Assembly: GCA_949840475.1 (NCBI GenBank)
Contig: CATKXA010000001.1
Coordinates: 1-39,255, forward strand
DNA from: an uncultured Thermoanaerobacterales bacterium
Lineage (GTDB): Bacteria > Bacillota > Clostridia > Christensenellales > UBA1242
DNA length: 39,255 nucleotides
Direction: 5' to 3'
Shown here: positions 15,956-23,847 of the stretch, in pieces
Layout of the letters: the number at the start of each line of letters is the position of its first letter
How positions within the stretch are numbered: the stretch's first letter is position 1
Made by a program: the position numbers and the translations under genes
The notes under the pieces: generated by a model
Told to the model about the DNA's origin: nothing
Database searches by the model: none
The model's input: the letters and a program-made list of their open reading frames with translations, nothing else

Positions 15956-18172
15956 ATGAAATTAAATGGCGAAATAAAAGATGTTATATTTAGGAACAAC
16001 GAGAGCGGATATACAATCGTAGAACTTTTTGTTGGTGGCAAAAGCCAAGTTGTTACTGGCAAGTTTCCTGCGGTATTTCAGGGTCAAAATGTTGAGCTTG
16101 AGGGAGATTATCAGATAAACCCTAGATATGGCAAGCAGTTTGTCGCAAGCCATGTAAAGGTGTTTCAGCCAACAAATACAGACAGCATAATAAAGTATCT
16201 TTCTTCGGGTCTAATTAGCGGAGTTGGCATAGTTACAGCGACAAATATTGTGAACATGTTTAAAGACAAGACCTTAGAGGTAATAGAAAGTGAGCCAATG
16301 AAGCTTGCAGACGTTAAGGGTATAAGCCAAAGAAAAGCTTTAGAAATTAGCAATACTTATCAAGACATTAAAAAGATGCAACAAGCTGTTATGTTTTTGC
16401 AAAACTATGATATTAGTGTCAACATGGCAGTAAAAATTTATGAGGTATACGGAAATAAGACTGACCTAATGCTTGTAAAAAATCCATATAAGCTAATTGA
16501 AGACGTAGACGGCATTGGCTTTAAAACTGCGGACAAGATAGCTTTTAATATGGGTGTTAGTAAAGATAGTGAGTTTAGAATGCGTGCAGGGGCATTGTAT
16601 TGTTTGAATGAGTTTTCAGAAAAGCAGGGCAGTACTGTTGTGCAAACAAATAAGCTTGTTGAAATGTGCTTAGGGTTACTTGAGCTTCCGAGCGATAAAG
16701 AGGGAGATATTTATAGTATTCTCTCTAGCCTAGAGATTGAGGGGCTTATAAAGGCTACGACTATAGAGGACGAGCCAGCTCTTGCTATTGCTAAGCTTTA
16801 TAATATGGAAAAGTATATTGCAGGCAAGCTTAAAATGTTGCAAAACTCTTGTTTGGAACTTAATGCAGACTTTGAAAGTGAGCTTAGCGAGTTCGAGCGA
16901 ATAAACAATATTGAGTTTCATGACAGCCAAAAGAAAGCAATAATATCTGCAATAAGAGAAGGTGTTGCAGTGATTACTGGTGGCCCGGGTACTGGTAAAA
17001 CTACACTCATAAAGGCAATACTTTACATCTTAAACAATCACAACCAAAAATCGTTATTATTAGCTCCAACGGGCAGGGCTGCCAAAAGAATGGAAGAGCA
17101 AACAAAGCATGAAGCATCAACAATTCATAGAGGCTTAGAAATGGCGTACAACAAGGGTAAGCTTGGTTTTGTAAGGAACGAGCAGAACCCGCTAGAGTGC
17201 GATGTAATAATTGTGGACGAAGTTAGTATGCTAGATATTTACATAGCATCCTCGCTCTTAAAAGCAATTAAACTTGGTACAAGGCTTATATTAGTAGGGG
17301 ATAAAGACCAGCTGATGAGCGTTGGTGCGGGCAATGTTTTAAAGGATATAATTAGCTCAAAAGAAATTGCAACGTTTGAGCTTTCGCAGATTTTTAGACA
17401 GTCAAGCGAGAGCATGATTATTATGAACGCCCATAAAATAAACAATGGGGAAATGCCAGAGTTGTCAAATGAAAGTCAAGACTTTTTCTATAGTCCTACC
17501 TTTGTTGCGAGCGAAGTGGCCAATGAAATAACAGAGCTTGTTTCAAAGAGAATCCCAAGCTTTAATAAAGAACTAATAAGTGAAAACATACAAGTAATCA
17601 CTCCAATGAAAGTTGGTGAGGCGGGGGCAAATAATATCAACATGTTGCTTCGTGAAAAGTTAAACCCAAAGGCAACAGAGAAGCCAGAGCTTGAAGTGCA
17701 TAAGACTATTTTTAGAGTTGGCGATAAGGTTATGCAAACTGCAAACAACTATGAACACGAATGGATAAAGAGTGAAAACGACCACATAGTTTCCGGTATG
17801 GGTGTGTTTAATGGCGATATGGGTTACATTGACCAAATAAACACCCAGAGCGGAGAGGTATATGTTACTTTTGATGACGGGCGTAGAGCGGGTTATAGTA
17901 TTGTTGAGCTTGAGGACTTGGTGCACGCGTACGCCATAACTATTCACAAAAGCCAAGGCAGTGAGTTTGATGCCGTTATTATTCCTATCCTTGGTGGTAA
18001 TCCTATGCTCTACAACAAAAATCTGCTGTATACCGCAGTAACTAGGGCAAAAAAGATGGTTGTACTTATTGGCAAGAAAAACAATATTTATCACATGATT
18101 AAGAATGAATATTTAGTAAACAGAAATACATTGCTGAAAAGGTTTTTAACAATGCCGAATATTTTGTCATAA
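15956..18172 (+). CDS. recD2: RecD2-type ATP-dependent 5'-3' DNA helicase
   Basis: This 738-residue SF1B helicase has the RecD2 layout: an N-terminal OB-like region beginning MKLNGEIKDVIFRNNESGYT, helix-hairpin-helix segments (~80-200), then the motor. Motif I is GGPGTGKTT (~341-349), motif II VDEVSMLD (~419-426), motif III LVGDKDQLMSVG, and motifs V/VI are YAITIHKSQGSEFD and YTAVTRAKKMVVL. RecD2 proteins occur without RecBC and act in replication-fork and mismatch repair. The N-terminus aligns with the family at this ATG, which supports the start despite the missing ribosome site. The gene ends 9 bp before the hairpin that precedes yabP. Confidence 0.95.
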   Translation: MKLNGEIKDVIFRNNESGYTIVELFVGGKSQVVTGKFPAVFQGQNVELEGDYQINPRYGKQFVASHVKVFQPTNTDSIIKYLSSGLISGVGIVTATNIVNMFKDKTLEVIESEPMKLADVKGISQRKALEISNTYQDIKKMQQAVMFLQNYDISVNMAVKIYEVYGNKTDLMLVKNPYKLIEDVDGIGFKTADKIAFNMGVSKDSEFRMRAGALYCLNEFSEKQGSTVVQTNKLVEMCLGLLELPSDKEGDIYSILSSLEIEGLIKATTIEDEPALAIAKLYNMEKYIAGKLKMLQNSCLELNADFESELSEFERINNIEFHDSQKKAIISAIREGVAVITGGPGTGKTTLIKAILYILNNHNQKSLLLAPTGRAAKRMEEQTKHEASTIHRGLEMAYNKGKLGFVRNEQNPLECDVIIVDEVSMLDIYIASSLLKAIKLGTRLILVGDKDQLMSVGAGNVLKDIISSKEIATFELSQIFRQSSESMIIMNAHKINNGEMPELSNESQDFFYSPTFVASEVANEITELVSKRIPSFNKELISENIQVITPMKVGEAGANNINMLLREKLNPKATEKPELEVHKTIFRVGDKVMQTANNYEHEWIKSENDHIVSGMGVFNGDMGYIDQINTQSGEVYVTFDDGRRAGYSIVELEDLVHAYAITIHKSQGSEFDAVIIPILGGNPMLYNKNLLYTAVTRAKKMVVLIGKKNNIYHMIKNEYLVNRNTLLKRFLTMPNILS

Positions 18173-18181
18173 TTTGAGAAG

Positions 18182-18214
18182 CTCCTTTATAAAATTTTAT
18201 AAAGGAGTTTTTTT
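18182..18214 (+). promoter_or_regulatory. terminator-like hairpin whose 3' arm is the yabP ribosome site
   Basis: CTCCTTTATAAAA (18182-18194) pairs perfectly with TTTTATAAAGGAG (18195-18207), followed by seven T (18208-18214) and then directly by the yabP ATG (18215). The stem plus T-run is a textbook intrinsic terminator for recD2, yet AAAGGAG in the 3' arm, 7 nt before ATG, is the only ribosome site for yabP. Confidence 0.8.
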
Positions 18215-18484
18215 ATGGAAGTTAAAGTTAATCCGTCACATATGGTGACTATAGACAATAGAAAAAAGATGATGATAACGGCAGTGATAGAAGTGGTTAG
18301 TGCCACCGAAAAGTGTGTCATTGCAAAAATTACAGATAAGACGATGTATATAATGGGCAGAGATTTAAGAATTGCAAAGCTTAGCTTAGAAGAGGGCCTT
18401 TTAATACTTGAGGGAGAAATTGAAAACTTAAAGTACCAAGAAACAGCTTCATCAAGGTCATTTTTTAAAAAGGTATTTAAGTAA
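18215..18484 (+). CDS. yabP: sporulation protein YabP
   Basis: This 89-residue protein belongs to the YabP/YqfC family. It has a single beta-rich domain with SHMVTIDNRKKMMITAVIEV, the mid-domain MYIMGRDLRIAKLSLEEG and a final L-x-LEGEIENLKY, all matching the family pattern. YabP is needed during endospore formation in Bacillus, where the order yabP-yabQ-divIC is the same as here. The stop overlaps the yabQ start (TAATG). Its ribosome site is locked in the hairpin just upstream, so translation and transcription are probably conditional. Confidence 0.88.
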   Translation: MEVKVNPSHMVTIDNRKKMMITAVIEVVSATEKCVIAKITDKTMYIMGRDLRIAKLSLEEGLLILEGEIENLKYQETASSRSFFKKVFK

Positions 18485-18852
18485 TGAGTAGCGGTGTTAC
18501 ATTATTTTTAATGCTACTGTTTATTACGGCTGGCTTTTTAAGTGCTGTTTTTTGCGAGGCTTTGAAGCTTGTGAAGCTAACAGGAAAAAAGAGTTTTATA
18601 GTTATAAATATTGTTGATTTTTGCATGTGTTTAATATCTGGCTTTGTGTTTATAATGTGCATATTTGGACTATGTGGCGGGGAGTTTAAATTGTACCAAG
18701 TTATTTGCTTTGGTGTTGGTATGTTGTTTGAGCAAATTTTTGTTGCAAATTTAATTGCTATGCCTATAAAAAAAGTGTATACTATGCTTAAAATAAGAGC
18801 CGTGAGGAGGAAACAGCGAAATGACAAAAGCGGGGTTAGCTCAAAAAGTTAA
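18484..18852 (+). CDS. yabQ: spore cortex biosynthesis protein YabQ
   Basis: The 122-residue membrane protein has three to four hydrophobic segments (residues ~5-25, ~38-65, ~70-95) and a basic C-terminus. Sequence alone is only moderately telling, but size, topology, the GFLSAVFCEALKLVK element near the N-terminus and the position between yabP and divIC fit YabQ, which sits in the outer forespore membrane and is required for cortex synthesis in Bacillus. The start overlaps the yabP stop, and the last 32 bp overlap divIC. Confidence 0.82.
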   Translation: MSSGVTLFLMLLFITAGFLSAVFCEALKLVKLTGKKSFIVINIVDFCMCLISGFVFIMCIFGLCGGEFKLYQVICFGVGMLFEQIFVANLIAMPIKKVYTMLKIRAVRRKQRNDKSGVSSKS

Positions 18853-19102
18853 AATTATCTGTGTTTGTGCAACAATACTTTTGTTTGTGCTAGCTGTTAT
18901 TATTACATGTCAGTATGTAAAAATCGGAAGATTATCAAGTCAAAGTGCAATGCTAGATAGAAAGATAAACGAATTATCTATAACCAAGTCTAAGCTCGAA
19001 GAAGGCATTGAAATTCGTTCGTCTGACGCATATGTTGAGCAACAAGCTCGTGAGAATTTAGGCATGATAAAAGACGGCGAAGACGTTATAATAATAAAAT
19101 AA
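18821..19102 (+). CDS. divIC: septum formation initiator family protein (DivIC/FtsB-like)
   Basis: This 93-residue bitopic protein has a short cytoplasmic N-terminus, one membrane helix (residues ~10-32), a coiled coil (~35-65) and the family's terminal segment (AYVEQQARENLGMIKDGE) with the conserved ARE-x-LGM motif. DivIC/FtsB forms a complex with FtsL and DivIB/FtsQ at the division septum. The order after yabP-yabQ is conserved in Bacillus and Clostridia. GAGGAGG lies ~10 nt before the ATG, inside yabQ. Confidence 0.9.
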   Translation: MTKAGLAQKVKIICVCATILLFVLAVIITCQYVKIGRLSSQSAMLDRKINELSITKSKLEEGIEIRSSDAYVEQQARENLGMIKDGEDVIIIK

Positions 19103-19105
19103 AAA

Positions 19106-19139
19106 TAAAAAGGATTAACACTCGGTTAATCCTTTTTTG
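19106..19139. terminator. bidirectional intrinsic terminator
   Basis: AAAAGGATTAAC (19108-19119) pairs with GTTAATCCTTTT (19125-19136). It serves divIC (+) and the hydrolase gene (-), whose stop lies in the 3' arm. Confidence 0.85.
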
Positions 19140-19869
19140 TTAGTATATTTTTAGTAATAGATATTATTTTTTCTAATTCGCCAGGGTTTTTAAAGCGGTG
19201 GTCTGCATTTTCAAAGGCATAGAGAGTGCTGTCATTGTTTAGTTTATTTATAAAATTAATAACAACATTGGGGTCTACGATATCGTCTTTGAGTCCTTGA
19301 ATTATTTCAAACTTGTAATTTTTAGTAGAATAATCATTTAAACTATTGTTTTTAAGTTGAGCCAAGAATGTAGAATCTATATAAAGTGGATTTTCGTACC
19401 CTAAATCAATTTTATTGTTTAAATCTTTTATTGAAAAACCATGAGCGGGTAGAATATTATCACTAAGAACACTATCCATATTAATTGCGGGAGCCCTTAA
19501 AATAATATGACCAAAGCTATCAGTTTTAAATTTTAAATAGTGTAAAAGTAAATAGCCGCCAAAGCTTGTTGCAAAAAATGAAATGGGTATATTCTTGTAT
19601 TTAGTTTTAGTGTAAGCGACTATTGTTTCTAAAGATTTTAAACAATCATAAAAATCAAGAGTTTTGTTCGCTGAGTTTAGTCCGTGGCAAGGCAAATCAA
19701 AGGAAACAACATTAATATTTATTTTAGTGAGCTTTCTGCCTAACGCAAAAATCACAGAGCTTTCTTTATCGCCAGCGAAACCATGAATAGTAATTAGTAC
19801 CTCTTTTGGCTGAAGAGATTCAAATTCTCGAATAGATATGTTTTTGTAGATTGTTTGAGTGATTGCCAC
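19126..19869 (-). CDS. alpha/beta hydrolase (esterase-like)
   Basis: The product is 247 residues from a GTG start. Visible elements are the oxyanion loop IHGFAGDKES, SFDLPCHGLNS, the nucleophile elbow ATSFGG (Ser102, with Ala in place of the first Gly), an acid in LKDDIVDP (~196-199) and His224 in NADHRF. It resembles short serine hydrolases annotated as feruloyl-esterase or BAAT-type; the substrate is unknown. The frame extends upstream to an ATG at 19908, but AAGGAG lies exactly 7 nt before the GTG at 19869, while the upstream ATG falls inside a TATTAT promoter box, so the GTG is preferred. Confidence 0.85.
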   Translation of the reverse strand: MAITQTIYKNISIREFESLQPKEVLITIHGFAGDKESSVIFALGRKLTKININVVSFDLPCHGLNSANKTLDFYDCLKSLETIVAYTKTKYKNIPISFFATSFGGYLLLHYLKFKTDSFGHIILRAPAINMDSVLSDNILPAHGFSIKDLNNKIDLGYENPLYIDSTFLAQLKNNSLNDYSTKNYKFEIIQGLKDDIVDPNVVINFINKLNNDSTLYAFENADHRFKNPGELEKIISITKNILTKKD

Positions 19870-20017
19870 TTTTGCTCTCCTTAAATTATCATATTGGTAT
19901 AATAACATTTAATTTATAATTCACCAAGTCTTATTATGCGATATAAAATATAATATTGCGTCGACAAAAAATGATTAAAATTTTATTAGTAAATTGCAGG
20001 AAAAATATTTGTAGTCA

Positions 20018-20045
20018 TTGACTTTTGATAGTTTTGTGCTACAAT
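20018..20045 (+). promoter_or_regulatory. promoter of the first coiled-coil gene
   Basis: TTGACT (20018-20023), 16-bp spacer, TACAAT (20040-20045) with a TG extended -10. Confidence 0.7.
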
Positions 20046-20073
20046 AAAACTTGTTGTTTTTTTAGGAGATTTT

Positions 20074-20781
20074 ATGGGAACATATTACATTAAAAATTAT
20101 AAAGATGCTAAATCTTTAGTTGAAGATAATAAAAATATTGGCTACACTTTGAGTGACGCTGTTGTTTTGGCTGCACGCCAAGTTAAAGGAGAGCTCGCTG
20201 AGCTTGAGCGTATGAAAGTTGCACTCAGTGATGACCTACATGCCATATCTAAAAAAGATGCTGAGTTCTTCTTTTCTGGGCATAAAGCTTTGCAAAAAGA
20301 AAAGACTCAGGAGTACTTTAGAAATAATCTTAGGACCAATAGTGATGTTTATCATGCTATTGAAACTTCTATCAGCTGTAGAACAGAACAACTAGCACAA
20401 ACCTATGAGTATTACAGAGTACAGTTGAAAAATTTATGCAAAAACTTTACTCGTGAGCTTAGAAGCGGTTGTGGAAAAACTAGGGCTGAGCAGATTGAGG
20501 GCTCCGTTCAAGAGATTATTAATATTGCCAAAGCATACTTAAATTTGGTTAATGATTTGGCTGGTGCCTATGAGTGGAAAAAGAGAATAGACGAAAGCGA
20601 TGCTGTAGATGTTTTTGAAGAGTTAGATGCTTGCGAGGCTGTTATTGCACAGTATACTAGAAAATTAGAAACTTATCCATATAGAAGCTTAGAAACAGCA
20701 AACAAAGTTATTAATTTTTCAAGCATTGTTATAGCCGAAGCAAATAAAGCTATAGAGGGAACAGAGCCAGATGCAAATTAA
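20074..20781 (+). CDS. coiled-coil protein of unknown function, copy A of a tandem pair
   Basis: A 235-residue, almost wholly helical, charged cytoplasmic protein with no signal or membrane segment. Heptad-like stretches run through most of its length. It begins MGTYYIKNYKDAKSLVEDN. It resembles the next gene in length, in a central A-I-x3-I segment, in an IxIA-x3-L-x3-N-x-L segment (INIAKAYLNLVNDL) and in a C-terminus ending EPDAN. I recognise no family. It has its own promoter, AGGAG ribosome site and terminator. Confidence 0.65.
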   Translation: MGTYYIKNYKDAKSLVEDNKNIGYTLSDAVVLAARQVKGELAELERMKVALSDDLHAISKKDAEFFFSGHKALQKEKTQEYFRNNLRTNSDVYHAIETSISCRTEQLAQTYEYYRVQLKNLCKNFTRELRSGCGKTRAEQIEGSVQEIINIAKAYLNLVNDLAGAYEWKKRIDESDAVDVFEELDACEAVIAQYTRKLETYPYRSLETANKVINFSSIVIAEANKAIEGTEPDAN

Positions 20782-20785
20782 AAGA

Positions 20786-20811
20786 CTGCAAGCTTAGCTT
20801 GCAGATTTTTA
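20786..20811 (+). terminator. terminator after coiled-coil gene A
   Basis: CTGCAAGC (20786-20793) pairs with GCTTGCAG (20797-20804), followed by ATTTTT. Confidence 0.85.
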
Positions 20812-20822
20812 AATTTTGGGTA

Positions 20823-20851
20823 TTTACAAATTATAATAAGTATTATATAAT
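20823..20851 (+). promoter_or_regulatory. promoter of coiled-coil gene B
   Basis: TTTACA (20823-20828), 17-bp spacer, TATAAT (20846-20851). GGGAGG lies ahead of the ATG at 20881. Confidence 0.8.
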
Positions 20852-20880
20852 ACCTGTATACTTATTGGGAGGATGCACAA

Positions 20881-21591
20881 ATGCTAAGCGGTGTAAGAAT
20901 TTTAAGAAATAAGAATAAAGAAGAATTTGCTCAAGACAAAATAAGATTTAAAACTCAAGAATTTGAAGTTATTAAACATAGTGGTATTGAAGCTAATATT
21001 AGAGCAATAGCTGACCTTATCCTTGAAATGAACGATGAAAAAAGTGACTTATATGAAAAAATGGCTAAAATAGACCTAGAATGCGAAAGAAAAGCCATAG
21101 TTGAGTTTAAAAGTCTTGATACTACTGACGCTGCAATGGAAGATTTTATTGCAATTAAAAACAAATACATGGAAGAGTACAATGATATTTATCAAGCAAT
21201 AAAATACGAAATTGAAGCTAGAAACATAGTAATCAATTATGCTAAAAAGCGTTTTATAGATTTTGTAGAGTCAAAAATAGAAGAGGGCAAAAAAGAGGAT
21301 TTGCAATACATTATAACTATAGCTATGCACTTTTTGGAAATAAGCAATGAACTTAGTGAAGTTAGAACAAAAGCAAAAGTTTTAAGAGATGAAGCTAGAA
21401 GGGTTGAGGGCTTGAACGAGCAACTTGATAGTTCAAATCGTAAAAGACTAGAAGGTTATTTAGAAAAACAGTTTGAACTTATGAGTGCACTTGATATTGT
21501 GCCATTTGATTTGGCAACCCGTGCTAAAAGAGTACTTAATAATGCTACAGATAAGCTAGAGCAGTTAAATGCTGAGCCAGAGAGTAATTAA
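20881..21591 (+). CDS. coiled-coil protein of unknown function, copy B of a tandem pair
   Basis: A 236-residue helical, charged cytoplasmic protein and a distant paralogue of the preceding gene. It shares length, a central QAIKYEIEARN-type segment, ITIAMHFLEISNELSEV (compare INIAKAYLNLVNDL) and a C-terminus ending EPESN. The two genes have separate promoters and terminators, so they can be expressed independently even though they are adjacent. No family is recognised; a self-assembling or scaffold role is only a guess from the coiled-coil composition. Confidence 0.65.
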   Translation: MLSGVRILRNKNKEEFAQDKIRFKTQEFEVIKHSGIEANIRAIADLILEMNDEKSDLYEKMAKIDLECERKAIVEFKSLDTTDAAMEDFIAIKNKYMEEYNDIYQAIKYEIEARNIVINYAKKRFIDFVESKIEEGKKEDLQYIITIAMHFLEISNELSEVRTKAKVLRDEARRVEGLNEQLDSSNRKRLEGYLEKQFELMSALDIVPFDLATRAKRVLNNATDKLEQLNAEPESN

Positions 21592-21597
21592 ACTCAC

Positions 21598-21628
21598 AAA
21601 AAAACCGCAAGTTATTTGCGGTTTTTTA
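21598..21628 (+). terminator. terminator after coiled-coil gene B
   Basis: AAAACCGCAA pairs with TTGCGGTTTT around a short loop, followed by T. Confidence 0.85.
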
Positions 21629-21697
21629 TTCCCTACACTAAATAACCAAAGGATTTGAGAAATTGTAGGCATAAAATAGCTTATCAAATATTCTAAC

Positions 21698-22123
21698 CTA
21701 AAAGTATGAAACGGTTCCTCCGGTAACCCTTGCACTTACATATTGTATTTTAAAGATTTCTATAAATGAGAATTCAGCCAAACTTACACTTACCGTATAG
21801 ACAATCCCTTCCTTAACGTTACCTATTTTGCAAACCTTTGTGACCATGGTGCTGTGGTTTTTATCATAGTATGTAAATGAAACTTGTAATGAAGAGATAT
21901 CGACTTTAGGCGTTATTTTATAATTTATACTGAATGAAAATTCTTCTGATAAATCCAAATAAAGGTCATTATTCGTAGCAGAACGTGAAAATATTTTATT
22001 ATTTCCATCGCTATTTTCCGTGAAAGAAAAATTGCATGCTGAAAAAGAAAGAGTACAAGATAAAATGCAACAAACAAATATAAAACTTTTAAACCAATTT
22101 TTCTTGAATAATATTTTTTCCAT
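21698..22123 (-). CDS. putative lipoprotein of unknown function
   Basis: The 141-residue product begins with a basic, hydrophobic export signal (MEKILFKKNWFKSFIFVCCI) ending in FSAC, so Cys30 is a likely lipidation site (Phe at -3 is unusual). The mature part of ~110 residues is beta-rich, with a YYDKNHSTMVTK loop, and resembles small Ig- or beta-sandwich domains of exported proteins; I cannot assign a family. AAAAAGG precedes the ATG. It lies downstream of the Abi_2 gene on the same strand, but a 226-bp gap makes co-transcription uncertain. Confidence 0.55.
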   Translation of the reverse strand: MEKILFKKNWFKSFIFVCCILSCTLSFSACNFSFTENSDGNNKIFSRSATNNDLYLDLSEEFSFSINYKITPKVDISSLQVSFTYYDKNHSTMVTKVCKIGNVKEGIVYTVSVSLAEFSFIEIFKIQYVSARVTGGTVSYF

Positions 22124-22349
22124 ATATAAACCTTTTTAATCAATATTACCTTATTTAATATGTTCCGTCAAGGCAAAGAATAAGTTTATTTATTTATCTG
22201 ATATTAAATCTTTTCTGTCGATGTCATTTTTGTTACTGTTTTATACTACATTTTAGTTGGATTCAAGGCTGATACAATATTTTTTGCGGCGGTATAGGAA
22301 GGTAATTCAAAAATAGTGGTATTTGTGCAAGCTTGCTCGATGTTAGTGA

Positions 22350-23306
22350 TTAGTTTTGCACTTTATAGTTTTGAAGATTTTTCCATCTAGATTTTAATCC
22401 CATTTCATCGTTTATTCTTGCAATAAAATGTGATTTAATATTTTTTATTAAACAATCTCTTTCTATTATAAACTCTTGCCAAAAACTAGCAAATTCTAAA
22501 GGTTCTAAAAGATATTTGAAAACTATAAGCAGACATAGAAAATCACTTATGCCATGTTTGGGATAACCATATGGGTTCCTATCAATTCTCATTACATCAA
22601 AAATTTCTAAAGAATAAGGAAGCTTATATCTTGACAATTTCTTACAAAACAACCTCTCATCATGTGCAACGGCATTTCTAAAAGCAGTTATGATTTTTAT
22701 CATAATTTCTAACTGAGAAGATTTTAAGTTGAAATCAGACGCAATTTCAGTTTTTTCTTCTAACTTCATATTAGCATAGAACATTGATACTTCACCTATA
22801 GTCATGGATCTTATTAGTACCCATAAAGGTACATGTCCGTGTTCCTTAACGTAATGCTCTATATAATTACGATACTTTTTATTGTTCTTATCTGAAGCCT
22901 CTTCAATTAATTTATTACAATTATTGATCAGCTCTGCAATTCTAGCCTCTTTAGAAACGTCCTTGTTGAAATTATTTCTGACCAAATATTTTCTATTGTC
23001 TTCGCCATGATATTTGCTAAAAGTGTAAGAAACACTAGATTTTAATTTTGATTCAAATATCATAGCATATTTGTAAACAATATTTCTCAGGTTTTTGTCA
23101 AACTTATACAAAGCAACTATATCGTAATCCGATGCGGAATTTAAAAATTTATTATCTTGGTTTTTAAAGATAAAACTATAACCATTTATTAAGTTATAGT
23201 ATCCTGTTTTTTTAAGCATTTCAATAAATAAGGGTTCGTCATTAAAAATTAAATCTCTTTCTTTAAGAATTTTTATTTGTTCTTCGTATGTACTAAAAGC
23301 TTTCAT
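22350..23306 (-). CDS. Abi_2 (AbiD/AbiF-like) HEPN abortive-infection protein
   Basis: This 318-residue protein matches the Abi_2 family: TYEEQIKILKERDL (residues ~6-19), GYYNLINGYSFIF (35-47), YKFDKNLRNIVYKY, PLWVLIRSMTIGEVSMFYANM (160-180) and RNAVAHDERL (210-219). The last is an R-x4-H motif (Arg210, His215) typical of HEPN ribonucleases. Related AbiD/AbiF proteins protect lactococci from phage. Directly upstream is a promoter and a ~71-nt structured RNA ending in a terminator, so the gene is reached only by readthrough. The arrangement resembles the abiF RNA motif reported beside such genes and suggests an RNA-antitoxin or attenuator. GGAG lies 5 nt before the ATG. Confidence 0.88.
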   Translation of the reverse strand: MKAFSTYEEQIKILKERDLIFNDEPLFIEMLKKTGYYNLINGYSFIFKNQDNKFLNSASDYDIVALYKFDKNLRNIVYKYAMIFESKLKSSVSYTFSKYHGEDNRKYLVRNNFNKDVSKEARIAELINNCNKLIEEASDKNNKKYRNYIEHYVKEHGHVPLWVLIRSMTIGEVSMFYANMKLEEKTEIASDFNLKSSQLEIMIKIITAFRNAVAHDERLFCKKLSRYKLPYSLEIFDVMRIDRNPYGYPKHGISDFLCLLIVFKYLLEPLEFASFWQEFIIERDCLIKNIKSHFIARINDEMGLKSRWKNLQNYKVQN

Positions 23307-23317
23307 AAAATCTCCAT

Positions 23318-23388
23318 AAAAAGAAAATGAGGAGATCCCTAGAGACCTCCCCGCAGTCCTTCAACACAGGTTGAAAGGATCTTTCCAC
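23318..23388 (-). ncRNA. structured RNA upstream of the Abi_2 gene (abiF-RNA-like)
   Basis: The predicted transcript starts near 23388. Hairpin 1: TCCTTTCAAC (23379-23370), loop CTGT, GTTGAAGGA (23365-23357), nine pairs with one bulged T. Hairpin 2: GGGGAGGTC (23352-23344), loop TCTAGG, GATCTCCTC (23337-23329), nine pairs including two G:T, followed by ATTTTCTTTTT, i.e. a terminator. The 5' end (GCGTGGAAAGA) and the CTGCG between the hairpins are unpaired and could form a pseudoknot or bind the protein. Two compact hairpins just before an Abi_2 gene match my recollection of the abiF motif; the exact consensus was not checked. Confidence 0.7.
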
Positions 23389-23394
23389 GCAATC

Positions 23395-23423
23395 ATTCTA
23401 ACATACCTTAACAGTGTTGTCAA
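23395..23423 (-). promoter_or_regulatory. promoter of the structured RNA and Abi_2 gene
   Basis: Minus strand TTGACA (23418-23423), 17-bp spacer, TAGAAT (23395-23400) with a TG extended -10. Transcription would start just before hairpin 1. Confidence 0.85.
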
Positions 23424-23632
23424 GACTTTTTAGAATGTTTGCATATAATATTGTATTGCAATTTATTGTTTAAATATACATAAAATCATATAATTTTAAC
23501 ATTTAGATAAATTCTTATTTTTATTTATTATTGTAGTTGTCACCATATGTATTTCTATTGTAAAGAATATATCATTAAATTTGCTAATGTTTCACGCAAG
23601 TAAGTTTTAGCCGATTCTACTTAAAATTACCA

Positions 23633-23662
23633 CAAAAAAACCACCTGCTTCGAGGTGGTTTG
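23633..23662 (-). terminator. terminator of the tRNA-Met/tRNA-Glu operon
   Basis: Minus strand ACCACCT and AGGTGGT form a hairpin with a CGAAGC loop, followed by a run of seven T. Confidence 0.85.
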
Positions 23663-23666
23663 TTTG

Positions 23667-23741
23667 TGGTAGTCCCAAGGAGAGTCGAACTCCTCACTTC
23701 GCCGTGAAAGGGCGATGTCTTAACCGATTGACCATGGGACC
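23667..23741 (-). tRNA. tRNA-Glu (TTC anticodon)
   Basis: A 75-nt cloverleaf with encoded CCA. The anticodon arm is TCGCC-CTTTCAC-GGCGA, giving TTC. The acceptor GGTCCCA / TGGGACT has a G1:T72 pair. It lies 8 nt downstream of tRNA-Met in the same transcript. Confidence 0.95.
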
Positions 23742-23749
23742 ATGTTGAT

Positions 23750-23826
23750 TGGTAGCGGCTGTGGGATTTGAACCTACGACCTACTGGGTATGAACCAGGC
23801 GCTCTAGCCAACTGAGCTAAGCCGCC
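23750..23826 (-). tRNA. elongator tRNA-Met (CAT anticodon)
   Basis: A 77-nt cloverleaf with encoded CCA. The acceptor stem GGCGGCT / AGCCGCT is fully paired (no C1:A72 mismatch), the anticodon loop TTCATAC gives CAT, and the body resembles Bacillus elongator tRNA-Met. tRNA-Ile2 with a CAT anticodon is a less likely alternative. Confidence 0.9.
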
Positions 23827-23847
23827 ATTTGTTTAACATGCTTTCAC

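Noticed and set aside
19870..19908. Upstream ATG start for the hydrolase at 19126
   Set aside because: It lies in a promoter-like TATTAT region, whereas AAGGAG sits 7 nt before the GTG at 19869.
22124..22349. Missing antitoxin gene downstream of the Abi_2 gene
   Set aside because: No ORF with a ribosome site is present; the structured RNA upstream is the better candidate partner.
23424..23632. Possible gene or CRISPR-like repeats between the Abi promoter and the tRNA terminator
   Set aside because: Only AT-rich sequence without repeats, start sites or long frames. No CRISPR array is present anywhere in the window.
23617..23811. 64-codon minus-strand ORF over the tRNA genes
   Set aside because: It is made of tRNA-Glu and tRNA-Met sequence (the ARAPGSYPVG start is a common tRNA artefact).
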